A DNA stretch of 64,000 nt from Streptomyces cavernicola (GTDB taxonomy: Bacteria > Actinomycetota > Actinomycetes > Streptomycetales > Streptomycetaceae): NCBI RefSeq assembly GCF_029968035.1, contig NZ_JASCIQ010000033.1, positions 44,052 through 108,051 on the forward strand, in the 5' to 3' direction. The notes beneath the pieces were generated by a model. It was not told where the DNA came from. It was given only the letters and a program-made list of their open reading frames with translations, and searched no databases. Below are positions 25,976 to 33,688 of this stretch, one piece after another. Within the stretch, counting starts at the first letter, position 1; each line of letters begins with the position of its first letter. The position numbers and the translations under genes are program-made.

Positions 25976-26827
25976 ATGCTCACCGAAGTCACAGCGACCC
26001 GCTACGTCACGCCCTTGCGTGAGGGCGGCTCGCTCCCCGGGATCGTCGAGGCCGACGATCTCGGGACGTACGTCATGAAGTTCACCGGCGCAGGACAGGG
26101 CCGCAAGACGCTCGTCGCGGAGGTCGTCTGCGGGCAGCTGGCGCGCCGGCTCGGCCTTCGGGTGCCCGAGCTCGTGCAGATCCAGCTCGACCCGGTCATC
26201 GGCCTGGGCGAGCCGGACCAGGAGGTGCAGGAGCTGCTCAAGGCCAGCGGCGGCCTCAACCTCGGCATGGACTACCTGCCGGGCTCCCTCGGCTTCGACC
26301 CGCTCGCGTACGAGGTGGGCGCCGAGGAGGCGGGCCGCGTCGTCTGGTTCGACGCGCTGATCAACAACGTCGACCGCTCCTGGCGCAACCCGAACATGCT
26401 GGTGTGGCACGGCGACCTGTGGCTGATCGACCACGGCGCCAGCATGATCTGGCACCACAACTGGCGCACCGCCCAGGCCGCAGCCGCCAAGCCCTACGAC
26501 GCCTCCGACCACGCGCTCGCGCCCTTCGGCCCCGACATCGCCGCGGCCGCCGCCGAGCTCGCCCCGCGCGTCACCGAGGAACTCCTCACCGAGGTCGCCG
26601 CCGACGTGCCCGACGAGTGGCTGGTCGACGAGCCCGGCTTCGAGAGCCCCGACGAACTGCGCCGCGCGTACGTCGACGTGCTGCACGCGCGTGTGCAGGG
26701 CCTCGCCGACCGCATCACGCTCGGCCCGCGCGTGGAGCGCAAGCAGTCCAACGCGCCGGGGTGGCTCACCGACCACCTCACCCCCTGGCCGCACCCCACC
26801 AAGAACAAGAAGGGCGCGGGCGAGTGA
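25976..26827 (+). CDS. HipA-like kinase family protein
   Basis: 283 aa. A kinase-like fold with K35 (YVMKF) as the possible ATP-binding lysine, D133 and N138/N140 in NNVDRSWRNPNML as the catalytic loop, and D152 in LIDHGASM as the metal-binding Asp. This set resembles the HipA/PI-kinase-like group. HipA itself is a toxin kinase of glutamyl-tRNA synthetase; this shorter subgroup pairs with DUF3037 and its substrate is unknown. The ATG follows TAGCCT (25964-25969) by 6 bp, so the transcript is probably leaderless. Overlaps the next gene by 4 bp. Confidence 0.85.
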   Translation: MLTEVTATRYVTPLREGGSLPGIVEADDLGTYVMKFTGAGQGRKTLVAEVVCGQLARRLGLRVPELVQIQLDPVIGLGEPDQEVQELLKASGGLNLGMDYLPGSLGFDPLAYEVGAEEAGRVVWFDALINNVDRSWRNPNMLVWHGDLWLIDHGASMIWHHNWRTAQAAAAKPYDASDHALAPFGPDIAAAAAELAPRVTEELLTEVAADVPDEWLVDEPGFESPDELRRAYVDVLHARVQGLADRITLGPRVERKQSNAPGWLTDHLTPWPHPTKNKKGAGE

Positions 26828-27216
26828 GCGAGCGCAACGGCCGTGATGTGTTCGAGTACGCGCTGCTGCGCGTCGTCCCGCGCGTGGAGCGCGGCGAGGT
26901 GTTCAACGCGGGCGTGGTGGTCTACTGCCGCGCCAGGTCCTTCGTGGCCGCCCGCACCCACCTCGACGAGCGCAAGCTGACCGCGCTCGACCCGACCGCC
27001 GACGTCGCGGGCGTACGGGCCGCGCTCCGCGCCGTCGAGGGCGTCTGCCAGGGCGGCGAACACGCGGGCCAGGCGGCGCGCGACGACGCCGGGCGGCGCT
27101 TCCGCTGGCTGGTCGCGCCCCGCTCCACGGTGGTCCAGCCGGGCCCGGTGCACACCGGCCTGACGGCCGACCCGGAGGCCGAGGTCGAGCGTCTCCTGGA
27201 CCTCCTGGTGCGCTGA
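26824..27216 (+). CDS. DUF3037 family protein, partner of the HipA-like kinase
   Basis: 130 aa. GTG 26824 overlaps the kinase stop codon (GTGA), so the two are translationally coupled. The family core FEYALLRVVPRVERGEVFNAGVVVYCR occupies residues 9-35 (read in pieces); the rest is helical. DUF3037 proteins recur next to HipA-like kinases in many bacteria, which suggests a two-component module, possibly toxin-antitoxin or a regulator-kinase pair. Biochemistry is unknown. No transmembrane segment. Confidence 0.85.
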   Translation: MSERNGRDVFEYALLRVVPRVERGEVFNAGVVVYCRARSFVAARTHLDERKLTALDPTADVAGVRAALRAVEGVCQGGEHAGQAARDDAGRRFRWLVAPRSTVVQPGPVHTGLTADPEAEVERLLDLLVR

Positions 27217-27288
27217 GGCGGCGTCCGATCGGGCACGTGATCGGCACCTGATCGGCGACTGTGACGAAGCCCTGACACCGGTGGGCCG

Positions 27289-27317
27289 TTGACACCGGGT
27301 GCCAGGGCTTCTAGCGT
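27289..27317 (+). promoter_or_regulatory. Near-consensus promoter of the SDR operon
   Basis: TTGACA at 27289-27294, a 17-bp spacer, then TAGCGT at 27312-27317. This is the best housekeeping promoter in the window. The fabG-like start is about 98 bp downstream. Confidence 0.75.
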
Positions 27318-27333
27318 CACGGATGCTGTAGGT

Positions 27334-27351
27334 ACTAAGCGGTCGCTCACC
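27334..27351. promoter_or_regulatory. Putative TetR-family operator
   Basis: The palindromic core AGCG-GT-CGCT (27338-27347) with TA/CA flanks lies 20 bp downstream of the promoter of the fabG-like gene. It resembles sites bound by TetR regulators of fatty-acid and acyl-CoA genes (TNAGCGNNCGCTNA type). No TetR gene is adjacent, so the regulator would act in trans. Confidence 0.5.
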
Positions 27352-27414
27352 GGACAGGGTCGTCCCGGCGGGAGCGACGCGAGAGCCGCATTCCAAGGCC
27401 GAGGGAGAACCAGC

Positions 27415-28176
27415 ATGTCCACCACCGAGCAGCGCGTCGCCGTAGTCACCGGAGCCGCGCGCGGCATCGGCGCCGCCACCGCGATCCGACTGGCCGCCGA
27501 AGGCCGCGCCGTCGCCGTCATCGACCTCGACGAGGCCGCCTGCAAGGACACCGTCGAGCAGATCAAGGCCGCCGGCGGCAAGGCGATCGCCGTCGGCTGC
27601 GACGTCTCCGACGAGGCGCAGGTCGAGGCCGCCGTCGCCCGGATCGCGGACGAGCTCGGCGCTCCCACGGTCCTGGTCAACAACGCGGGCGTCCTCCGCG
27701 ACAACCTGCTCTTCAAGATGAGCGCCTCCGACTGGGACACGGTCATGAACGTGCACCTTCGCGGCGCCTTCCTGATGTCCAAGGCCTGCCAGAAGCACAT
27801 GGTCGACGCCGGCTTCGGCCGCATCGTCAACCTGTCCAGCTCCTCGGCGCTCGGCAACCGCGGCCAGGTCAACTACTCGGCGGCCAAGGCCGGTCTGCAG
27901 GGCTTCACCAAGACCCTCGCCAAGGAGCTCGGCAAGTTCGGCATCACCGCCAACTCCGTCGCCCCCGGCTTCATCGTCACCGAGATGACCAAGGCGACCG
28001 CCGAGCGCGTCGGCATGGGCTTCGAGGAGTTCCAGGCCGCGGCCGCCACCCAGATCCCGGTCCAGCGCGTCGGCCGCCCCGACGACATCGCCAACGCCAT
28101 CGCCTTCTTCACCGGCGACGCCGCGGGCTTCGTCTCCGGCCAGGTCATGTACGTCGCCGGCGGCCCGCTCAACTAG
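27415..28176 (+). CDS. fabG: 3-oxoacyl-ACP reductase-like SDR
   Basis: 253 aa from ATG 27415 with GAGGGAG upstream. Classical short-chain dehydrogenase: NADP-binding GAARGIGAATA near residues 14-24, NNAG, and the catalytic pair Y154 and K158 in NYSAAKAG. It fits FabG-type reduction of 3-oxoacyl thioesters, but many SDRs look alike. Cotranscribed with a second SDR 15 bp downstream. The strong promoter and TetR-type operator suggest control by a lipid-linked regulator. Confidence 0.88.
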   Translation: MSTTEQRVAVVTGAARGIGAATAIRLAAEGRAVAVIDLDEAACKDTVEQIKAAGGKAIAVGCDVSDEAQVEAAVARIADELGAPTVLVNNAGVLRDNLLFKMSASDWDTVMNVHLRGAFLMSKACQKHMVDAGFGRIVNLSSSSALGNRGQVNYSAAKAGLQGFTKTLAKELGKFGITANSVAPGFIVTEMTKATAERVGMGFEEFQAAAATQIPVQRVGRPDDIANAIAFFTGDAAGFVSGQVMYVAGGPLN

Positions 28177-28191
28177 CCCGGAGGGTTCCAG

Positions 28192-28947
28192 ATGGCAGTG
28201 CAGGACAGTGGCAGGGCCGCGCTCGTCACCGGAGCGAGCCGCGGCATCGGATACGGCATCGCCGAGGAGCTCGTCGCCCGCGGCGACCGGGTCTGCATCA
28301 CGGGACGCAACGAGGACGCCCTCAAGGAGGCCGTCGAGAAGCTCGGCGCCGACCGGGTCATCGGCGTCGCCGGCAAGGCCCACGACGAGGCCCACCAGGC
28401 CGTGGCCGTCGAGCGCGCGATGGAGGCCTTCGGCCGGGTCGACTTCCTGGTCAACAACGCCGGCACGAACCCGGTGTTCGGGCCGATGGCCGACCTCGAC
28501 CTGAACGTCGCCCGCAAGGTCTTCGAGACCAACGTGATCTCGGCGCTCGGCTTCGCCCAGCAGACCTGGAAGGCCTGGCAGTCGGAGAACGGCGGCGCGA
28601 TCGTCAACATCGCCTCCATCGCCGGCGTCTCGGCCTCCCCGTTCGTCGGCGCGTACGGCATGAGCAAGGCCGCGATGGTCAACCTGACCCTGCAGCTGGC
28701 GCACGAGTTCGCGCCCAAGGTGCGGGTCAACGCCATCGCGCCCGCCGTGGTGAAGACCAAGTTCGCCAAGGCGCTGTACGAGGGCCGCGAGGAGGAGGTC
28801 GTCTCCGCCTACCCGCTCGGCCGGCTCGGCGTGCCCGCCGACATCGGCGGCGCCGCGGCGTTCCTCACCTCGGACCAGTCGGACTGGGTCACCGGGCAGA
28901 CGCTCGTCGTGGACGGCGGCATCTTCCTCAATGCGGGCGTCGGCTGA
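28192..28947 (+). CDS. SDR family oxidoreductase
   Basis: 251 aa. Rossmann motif GASRGIGYGI (about residues 14-23), NNAGTN, and catalytic Y155 and K159 in YGMSKAA; the C-terminal DQSDWVTGQTLVVDGG is typical of classical SDRs. GGAGGG lies about 8 bp before the ATG at 28192. It shares an operon with the fabG-like gene, so the two may act in the same lipid or ketone pathway. The transcript probably ends at the hairpin near 29013. Confidence 0.9.
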   Translation: MAVQDSGRAALVTGASRGIGYGIAEELVARGDRVCITGRNEDALKEAVEKLGADRVIGVAGKAHDEAHQAVAVERAMEAFGRVDFLVNNAGTNPVFGPMADLDLNVARKVFETNVISALGFAQQTWKAWQSENGGAIVNIASIAGVSASPFVGAYGMSKAAMVNLTLQLAHEFAPKVRVNAIAPAVVKTKFAKALYEGREEEVVSAYPLGRLGVPADIGGAAAFLTSDQSDWVTGQTLVVDGGIFLNAGVG

Positions 28948-29012
28948 CAAACCGCTCAAGCCGCTGCGGACCGCACGTAGCGGCTGAAGAGGAGCATCTC
29001 GGTACATCAAGT

Positions 29013-29046
29013 GCCCTGCCCGGCCTGGACGTTGGCCGGGCAGGGC
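29013..29046. terminator. Terminator of the SDR operon
   Basis: 13-bp perfect arms (29013-29025 with 29034-29046) around an 8-nt loop. The second arm overlaps the likely -35 (TTGGCC, 29032-29037) of the next promoter, whose -10 is TAAGGT at 29054-29059. Confidence 0.7.
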
Positions 29047-29098
29047 GCTGCGGTAAGGTGCGCCAACCCCCTGGCGTGGTTGATCGAGGAGCGTGCGC

Positions 29099-30682
29099 GT
29101 GTTCAACCGGACCCGAAGTCTGCAGGCCGCTGCGACTCTTGCGTCCATATCCCTGCTCACGGGATGCGGTGTCTTCACTTCCGAAAGCGCCGACGAGGAG
29201 AAGCCGATCGTCGTCGGCACCACCAGTGCGCCCAGCACCCTCGACCCCGCCGCTGCCTGGGACGGATCCTGGGAGCTGTACCGGAACGTCTACCAGACGC
29301 TGGTCAGCTACCCGACCGGCGCCGCGACGCCCGAGCCGGACGCCGCCGAGGCCTGCGAGTTCACCGACGAGTCGAACACCTCGTACCACTGCAAGCTGCG
29401 CGAGGGCCTCAAGTTCTCCGACGGGGACCCGCTCGACGCCAAGGCCGTGAAGCACTCCATCGACCGGATCGGCAAGATCGGCGTCGAGGGCGGCCCCGAG
29501 GGCCTGCTCGGCAGCCTCGACCGCGTCACGACCAACGGCGACCGCGACGTCACCTTCCACCTGAAGAAGGCCGACGCGACCTTCCCGTTCGTGCTCGCCG
29601 CCCCGGCCATGTCGATCGTGGACCCCCAGGAGTACCCGGCGGACTCCCTCCGCAAGGGCGACGGCGTCGTGGGTTCCGGCCCTTACAAGCTCGATTCGTA
29701 CGAGGCCGACAAGAAGGCCGTGCTCACCAGGAACCCGAACTACGACGGGTTCGCCGAGCACAAGAACAACGCCGTCACCATCCGCTACTTCCAGGACTCC
29801 GGCGCGATGGTGCGGGCCCTGAAGAAGCACGACATCGACGTCACGTTCCGTGGTCTGACCTCGCAGGACATCGTCGACCTCCAGGGCTCGGCCGCCGCGA
29901 AGGACAAGCTCCAACTCGTCGAGGGCGCGGGCACCGAGACCCGCTTCCTGGTGTTCAACCCCAAGGACCAGTGGGCGAAGAACCCCGCCGTGCGCGAGGC
30001 CGTCGCCCAGGTCATCGACCGCGGCGCGATCGTGCACAACGTCTACAAGGACACCGTCGAACCGCTCTACTCGATGGTCCCGACCGGCGTCGCCGGCCAC
30101 ACCACGGGCTTCTTCGACACGTACGGCAAGCCCAGCACCCCCAAGGCGAAGAAGATCCTCACCGACGCGGGCATCACGCGCCCCGTCCCGCTCACCCTCT
30201 GGTACACCACGGACCGCTACGGCTCGGTCACCAAGACGGAGTTCGAGGAGATCAAGCGGCAGCTGGAGGACTCCGGGCTCTTCGACGTGACGATCAAGGG
30301 CCGCCCCTGGAAGGAGTTCGAGAAGGGCTTCCGCGGCGGCGAGTACCCGGTCTTCGGCCGCGGCTGGTTCCCGGACTTCCCGGACCCGGAGAACTTCATC
30401 GCGCCCTTCGTCGGCGAGCACAACAACCTGGGCATCCCCTACGCCAGCCCGCGCATCACCGACCAGCTGCTGCCCCAGTCGCGCCGTGAGACGGACCGCG
30501 GCGCCGTGGCCGAGGAGTTCGAGAAGGCGCAGGAGATCCTCGTCGAGGACGCCCGTCTCCTTCCGCTGTGGCAGGGCAAGCAGTACGTCGCCGCCTCCGA
30601 GGAGATCGCCGGCGGCGAACGCGCCCTCGACCCCTCGACGATCATGACGATGTGGGAGCTGAGCCGGAAGACCAGCTGGTAG
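29099..30682 (+). CDS. ABC-transporter substrate-binding lipoprotein (peptide/nickel family 5)
   Basis: 527 aa from GTG 29099, seven bases after GAGGAG; a GTG at 29093 is too close to it. The signal peptide ends in a lipobox with C23 (LLTGC), so it is lipid-anchored outside the membrane. The body is a family 5 solute-binding fold (opening IVVGTTSAPSTLDPAAAWDG, later AVREAVAQVIDRGAIV). These bind oligopeptides or other ligands for an ABC importer. No permease or ATPase genes follow, so the transporter is encoded elsewhere or this copy is an orphan. Confidence 0.9.
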   Translation: MFNRTRSLQAAATLASISLLTGCGVFTSESADEEKPIVVGTTSAPSTLDPAAAWDGSWELYRNVYQTLVSYPTGAATPEPDAAEACEFTDESNTSYHCKLREGLKFSDGDPLDAKAVKHSIDRIGKIGVEGGPEGLLGSLDRVTTNGDRDVTFHLKKADATFPFVLAAPAMSIVDPQEYPADSLRKGDGVVGSGPYKLDSYEADKKAVLTRNPNYDGFAEHKNNAVTIRYFQDSGAMVRALKKHDIDVTFRGLTSQDIVDLQGSAAAKDKLQLVEGAGTETRFLVFNPKDQWAKNPAVREAVAQVIDRGAIVHNVYKDTVEPLYSMVPTGVAGHTTGFFDTYGKPSTPKAKKILTDAGITRPVPLTLWYTTDRYGSVTKTEFEEIKRQLEDSGLFDVTIKGRPWKEFEKGFRGGEYPVFGRGWFPDFPDPENFIAPFVGEHNNLGIPYASPRITDQLLPQSRRETDRGAVAEEFEKAQEILVEDARLLPLWQGKQYVAASEEIAGGERALDPSTIMTMWELSRKTSW

Positions 30683-30720
30683 CCGCCGCTCCTTCAGCGA
30701 CAGCGCGCCACGACCTTCGA

Positions 30721-30744
30721 GGGCGGCCGGAACTCCGGCCGCCC
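30721..30744. terminator. Terminator after the binding-protein gene
   Basis: GGGCGGCCGG at 30721-30730 pairs perfectly with CCGGCCGCCC at 30735-30744 around AACT. It ends 7 bp before the ung promoter. Confidence 0.7.
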
Positions 30745-30751
30745 TTCGGCG

Positions 30752-30774
30752 TTGTCAGCGGTCGCAGGTAGGTT
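30752..30774 (+). promoter_or_regulatory. PafBC/RecA-NDp-type promoter of ung
   Basis: TTGTCAGCG at 30752-30760, 8 bp, then TAGGTT at 30769-30774. Eight of nine upstream bases match the damage-promoter consensus and the -10 is perfect. It precedes a DNA-repair gene. Confidence 0.65.
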
Positions 30775-30812
30775 CGACGGTGATAAGTGACCGCACCATG
30801 GAGGTTGTTCAC

Positions 30813-31511
30813 GTGACGGACCCGACCACCGCAGCCCTGCTCCCCGAGTCCTGGCGAGAGGTTCTCGGCGAGGAGTTGGAGAAGCCCTACTTCAAGGAGC
30901 TCACCGAGTTCGTCGAGGAGGAGCGCGCGAAGGGCCCCGTCTACCCGCCCCGCGAGCAGGTCTTCGCCGCTCTGGACGCCACGCCGTACGAGAACGTGAA
31001 GGTGCTCGTCCTCGGCCAGGACCCGTACCACGGCGAGGGCCAGGGGCACGGCCTGTGCTTCTCGGTCCGCCCCGGCGTGAAGACCCCGCCCTCGCTGCGG
31101 AACATCTACAAGGAGATGCAGGCCGAACTCGGCACGCCCATCCCGGACAACGGCTATCTGATGCCGTGGGCCGAGCAGGGCGTGCTCCTCCTGAACGCGG
31201 TGCTGACGGTTCGAGCGGGGGAGGCCAACTCCCATAAGGGTAAGGGCTGGGAGAAGTTCACGGACGCCGTGATCCGCGCGGTCGCCTCCCGCCCGGACCC
31301 GGCGGTCTTCGTGCTGTGGGGGAACTACGCGCAGAAGAAGCTCCCGCTCATCGACACCGAGCGGCACATCGTGGTGAAGGGCGCGCACCCTTCGCCGCTC
31401 TCCGCGAAGAAGTTCTTCGGCTCGCAGCCGTTCACGCAGATCAACGACGCGGTCGCCGCGCAGGGCCACGAGGCGATCGATTGGCATATTCCGAACCTGG
31501 GCGCTGCCTGA
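30813..31511 (+). CDS. ung: Uracil-DNA glycosylase, family 1
   Basis: 232 aa from GTG 30813, with GGAGG 8-9 bp upstream; the ATG at 30798 is the alternative. Removes uracil from DNA by hydrolysing the glycosidic bond, the first step of base excision repair. Motif A GQDPYH carries the catalytic D70, and motif B HPSPLS starts at H192. The pocket residues in LCFSVRPGVKTPPSL are present. The damage-type promoter at 30752-30774 suggests induction by DNA damage. Cytoplasmic; high cytosine content makes this repair especially useful. Confidence 0.97.
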   Translation: MTDPTTAALLPESWREVLGEELEKPYFKELTEFVEEERAKGPVYPPREQVFAALDATPYENVKVLVLGQDPYHGEGQGHGLCFSVRPGVKTPPSLRNIYKEMQAELGTPIPDNGYLMPWAEQGVLLLNAVLTVRAGEANSHKGKGWEKFTDAVIRAVASRPDPAVFVLWGNYAQKKLPLIDTERHIVVKGAHPSPLSAKKFFGSQPFTQINDAVAAQGHEAIDWHIPNLGAA

Positions 31512-31625
31512 CCGTTCCCGGCCAAGCCTCGGCCTGATCCCGGCCGGGTTCGGCTGCGGTTCGGCCGCGGCTCGGCCGGATCGGTAAGCCGCGTCCGCCA
31601 CTTGAGCGTTCGCGCCTGAGCCGGA

Positions 31626-31648
31626 TTGTCAGTGGCGGCGGTTAGCGT
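31626..31648 (+). promoter_or_regulatory. PafBC/RecA-NDp-type promoter of the helical unknown gene
   Basis: TTGTCAGTG at 31626-31634, 8 bp, then TAGCGT at 31643-31648: a perfect match to the damage-promoter consensus. The gene starts 41 bp downstream with its own Shine-Dalgarno. Confidence 0.65.
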
Positions 31649-31689
31649 CGGTGGTGTTCGCAGATCGTCGTACGAGTCGGGAGTAAGCA

Positions 31690-32229
31690 GTGGCGGAGCA
31701 GCACGGGCAGTCGTCCGAGGACGCCGTGATGGCACGGGCGGGGCAAGCGGTCATGCTGCATCGCGCGGGGGACCGCGAGGAGGCCCGCAACCGCCTCCTC
31801 GGCCTCTGGACGGAGATCGGCGAGCACGGCGACCCGCTGCACCGCGTCACGATCGCGCACTACATGGCGGACACCCAGGACGACCCGGCGGATGAACTCG
31901 CCTGGGATCTGCTGGCCTTGACGGCCGCGGAGGTGCTGACGGACGAGCGCCTGGAGCAGCACCACAGATCCCTCGAAGTGCGCGCGTTCTACCCGTCGTT
32001 GCACCTCAACCTCGCGGCGGACTATGTGAAGCTCCACCGCGAGGATGAGGCCCGCGCCCACCTCCGCCAGGCCCGCGGCGCGATCGGCACGCTCGGCAAC
32101 GACGCCTACGGCAACGGCATCCGCGCCGCGATCGAACGCCTGGAGCTCCAGCTCGGGGCGGACGAGCGGGGCGAGCGGGGCGAGCGGGGTGGCGGCGGCC
32201 CGGTGGGACCGCCGCGCAGCGAGGGGTAG
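31690..32229 (+). CDS. Tetratricopeptide-like helical protein, possibly damage-induced
   Basis: 179 aa, GTG start at 31690 with GGGAGTAAG upstream. Predicted all-helical: AVMARAGQAVMLHRAGDREEARNRLLG and LHLNLAADYVKLHREDEARAHLRQA (read in pieces) look like tetratricopeptide helices. The C-terminus is a Gly/Arg tail encoded by 9-bp repeats. No enzyme motif. Its promoter matches the damage-type consensus exactly and it follows ung, so a role in the DNA-damage response is a reasonable hypothesis. Cytoplasmic. Confidence 0.75.
   Translation: MAEQHGQSSEDAVMARAGQAVMLHRAGDREEARNRLLGLWTEIGEHGDPLHRVTIAHYMADTQDDPADELAWDLLALTAAEVLTDERLEQHHRSLEVRAFYPSLHLNLAADYVKLHREDEARAHLRQARGAIGTLGNDAYGNGIRAAIERLELQLGADERGERGERGGGGPVGPPRSEG
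32161..32187 (+). repeat. 9-bp tandem repeat in the 3' end of the helical gene
   Basis: Three units of GRCGAGCGG encode Asp/Gly-Glu-Arg repeats in the C-terminal tail of the protein. Confidence 0.55.
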
Positions 32230-32313
32230 TCGGGGAGGAGGTCCCCTTTCCTCCCGTCCCCACGTCCCCGGTGGTTCAACTCCCGTACGTCACCCCGTAC
32301 TTCAACCCGTACT

Positions 32314-32829
32314 TCAACTCCCGTACTCGGCACGGCAGATGCGGGCCTGCGGGCTCTCCGGGGCCCAGCGCCCGTACCGCTCGCCGAGACCGCAGAGATC
32401 GGTGCCGGGCAGCAGGGACTCGGGGGGTAGGTGGACTCCGGGCAGAGGGGAGGCGCCGGCCGCGCGTCGGTGCCGCCCCTGCTGCTCCGACTGTGCGGGG
32501 CCGCCTCCCCGGGCCGTGTCCGAACCGGAGTCGGGGCCGGGGCCCGAGGCGGCGGACGCGGGGGAGCGGTCGCGCTTCGGCCGCTCGGGGGTGCGCAGGG
32601 AGTCGACGGACTCGGGGGCGGCCGGCGCCATCATCCGTAACGCCTCATGCGCCGGGGCCGTGACCAGTCGTGGCTCGGAGCCGCCGCGGTCGGCCTGCGG
32701 AAGGGGCTGGGGCTCGGCGGCGTCGGCCCGGGACTGTGGGGCCACGGCCCCGCCCACGGAGACACAGCCGCTGACGGCCGAGGCGGTCAACGTGATGAGC
32801 AGGGTCGCTGCGGTCCTCGTACGGTGCAT
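32314..32829 (-). CDS. Putative lipoprotein
   Basis: 171 aa from ATG 32829; CAGAGT at 32842-32837 lies 7 bp upstream, so the mRNA is probably leaderless. The signal peptide (HRTRTAATLLITLTASAVSGC) ends in a good lipobox, so it should be lipid-anchored. The mature part is disordered, rich in Pro, Ala, Ser and Gly, with a C-terminal Cys-containing segment (LLPGTDLCGLGERYGRW, ending ICRAEYGS). Not recognised. The C-terminal pair of cysteines may form a disulfide. Confidence 0.72.
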   Translation of the reverse strand: MHRTRTAATLLITLTASAVSGCVSVGGAVAPQSRADAAEPQPLPQADRGGSEPRLVTAPAHEALRMMAPAAPESVDSLRTPERPKRDRSPASAASGPGPDSGSDTARGGGPAQSEQQGRHRRAAGASPLPGVHLPPESLLPGTDLCGLGERYGRWAPESPQARICRAEYGS

Positions 32830-32908
32830 CTGCGCAACTCTGCTGTGCGGACGGCCTCTTGAGCGAGAGATCGGCAAGGGATTGCCCCGCACGGGTGAAC
32901 CCCGGCTG

Positions 32909-33595
32909 CTACACCTGGCCACCCGGCCCCACCATCCCGCCCAGCATCTCCCGGAAACCGGTGCGCAGTTCGTCGAGGCTCGGGACCTCCGCGTGGTACG
33001 AGCCAGCCGTGCAGGACAACATCAGGCCGTCGCTCCAGGCCACGAGCGACAGAGTGTGGCGGCGCGGGTCCCGGGAGCCGACCGCCCTCAGCATGGCCTC
33101 CACCGCGGTGCGGAACTGGGCGCCCTGCTCGTCGTAGAAGGCGCGCAGCTCCGGGCGTCGGGTGGCTTCGAGGGCCAACTCGTAGCGGGAGACGGTCAGT
33201 TCGCGGTGCTCCGTCAGGGCGCGGTGCAGGGCGAGGGCGAGGGTGTCGGCCAGGGCCTCGACGCCGCCCTCGGGGTCGGGCGCCTCCGCCGGCATCAGCG
33301 TCTGCGCCTCGCGCTCCGCCTGCCGTCGCACGGTCGCCTCCAGGAGAGCGAGCCGGGTGCGCGCGTGATTGGAGGTGGAGCCCTGCGGCAGGCCCGCCGC
33401 CTCGTCGACCGCGCGGTGCGTGAGGCCGCGCATGCCGCGCCGGGCGAGCAGCGTGATCGCGGTGTCGGCGATCAACTCGGCACGGGAGGAGGTGCGGGAG
33501 GAGGCACGGGGGGCGCGGGAGGTGCCAGCAGTGCGGGAGGCGCGCGGTGCACGGGCGACGGGTTCAGGAGCGGGTGCGGGCGTGGGGTCGGGCAT
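32909..33595 (-). CDS. TetR-family transcriptional regulator
   Basis: 228 aa. An Ala/Pro/Arg-rich tail of about 38 residues precedes the TetR helix-turn-helix (LIADTAITLLARRGMRG, then HRAVDEAAGLPQGS). The C-terminal domain is ligand-binding and variable. The ATG at 33595 follows TAGGGT (33607-33602) by 6 bp, so it is probably leaderless. Two inverted operators lie between this gene and the divergent FAD monooxygenase; it very likely represses both, with a phenolic or other ligand as inducer. Confidence 0.9.
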   Translation of the reverse strand: MPDPTPAPAPEPVARAPRASRTAGTSRAPRASSRTSSRAELIADTAITLLARRGMRGLTHRAVDEAAGLPQGSTSNHARTRLALLEATVRRQAEREAQTLMPAEAPDPEGGVEALADTLALALHRALTEHRELTVSRYELALEATRRPELRAFYDEQGAQFRTAVEAMLRAVGSRDPRRHTLSLVAWSDGLMLSCTAGSYHAEVPSLDELRTGFREMLGGMVGPGGQV

Positions 33596-33616
33596 GAGGG
33601 CACCCTATCGGTTGCG

Positions 33617-33630
33617 ACTACACCTGTAGT
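33617..33630. promoter_or_regulatory. TetR operator 1
   Basis: ACTACA-CC-TGTAGT, a perfect inverted repeat. It overlaps the expected -35 region of the TetR promoter (-10 at 33607-33602). Confidence 0.8.
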
Positions 33631-33648
33631 AACCTCGTTCCCGTAAGT

Positions 33649-33662
33649 ACTACAGGTGTAGT
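33649..33662. promoter_or_regulatory. TetR operator 2
   Basis: ACTACA-GG-TGTAGT, the exact reverse complement of operator 1. The centres are 32 bp apart, about three helical turns, so two dimers could bind the same face. It is 27 bp before the monooxygenase start. Confidence 0.8.
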
Positions 33663-33688
33663 GAACGGTCTCGTCGCGAGGAGGATTC

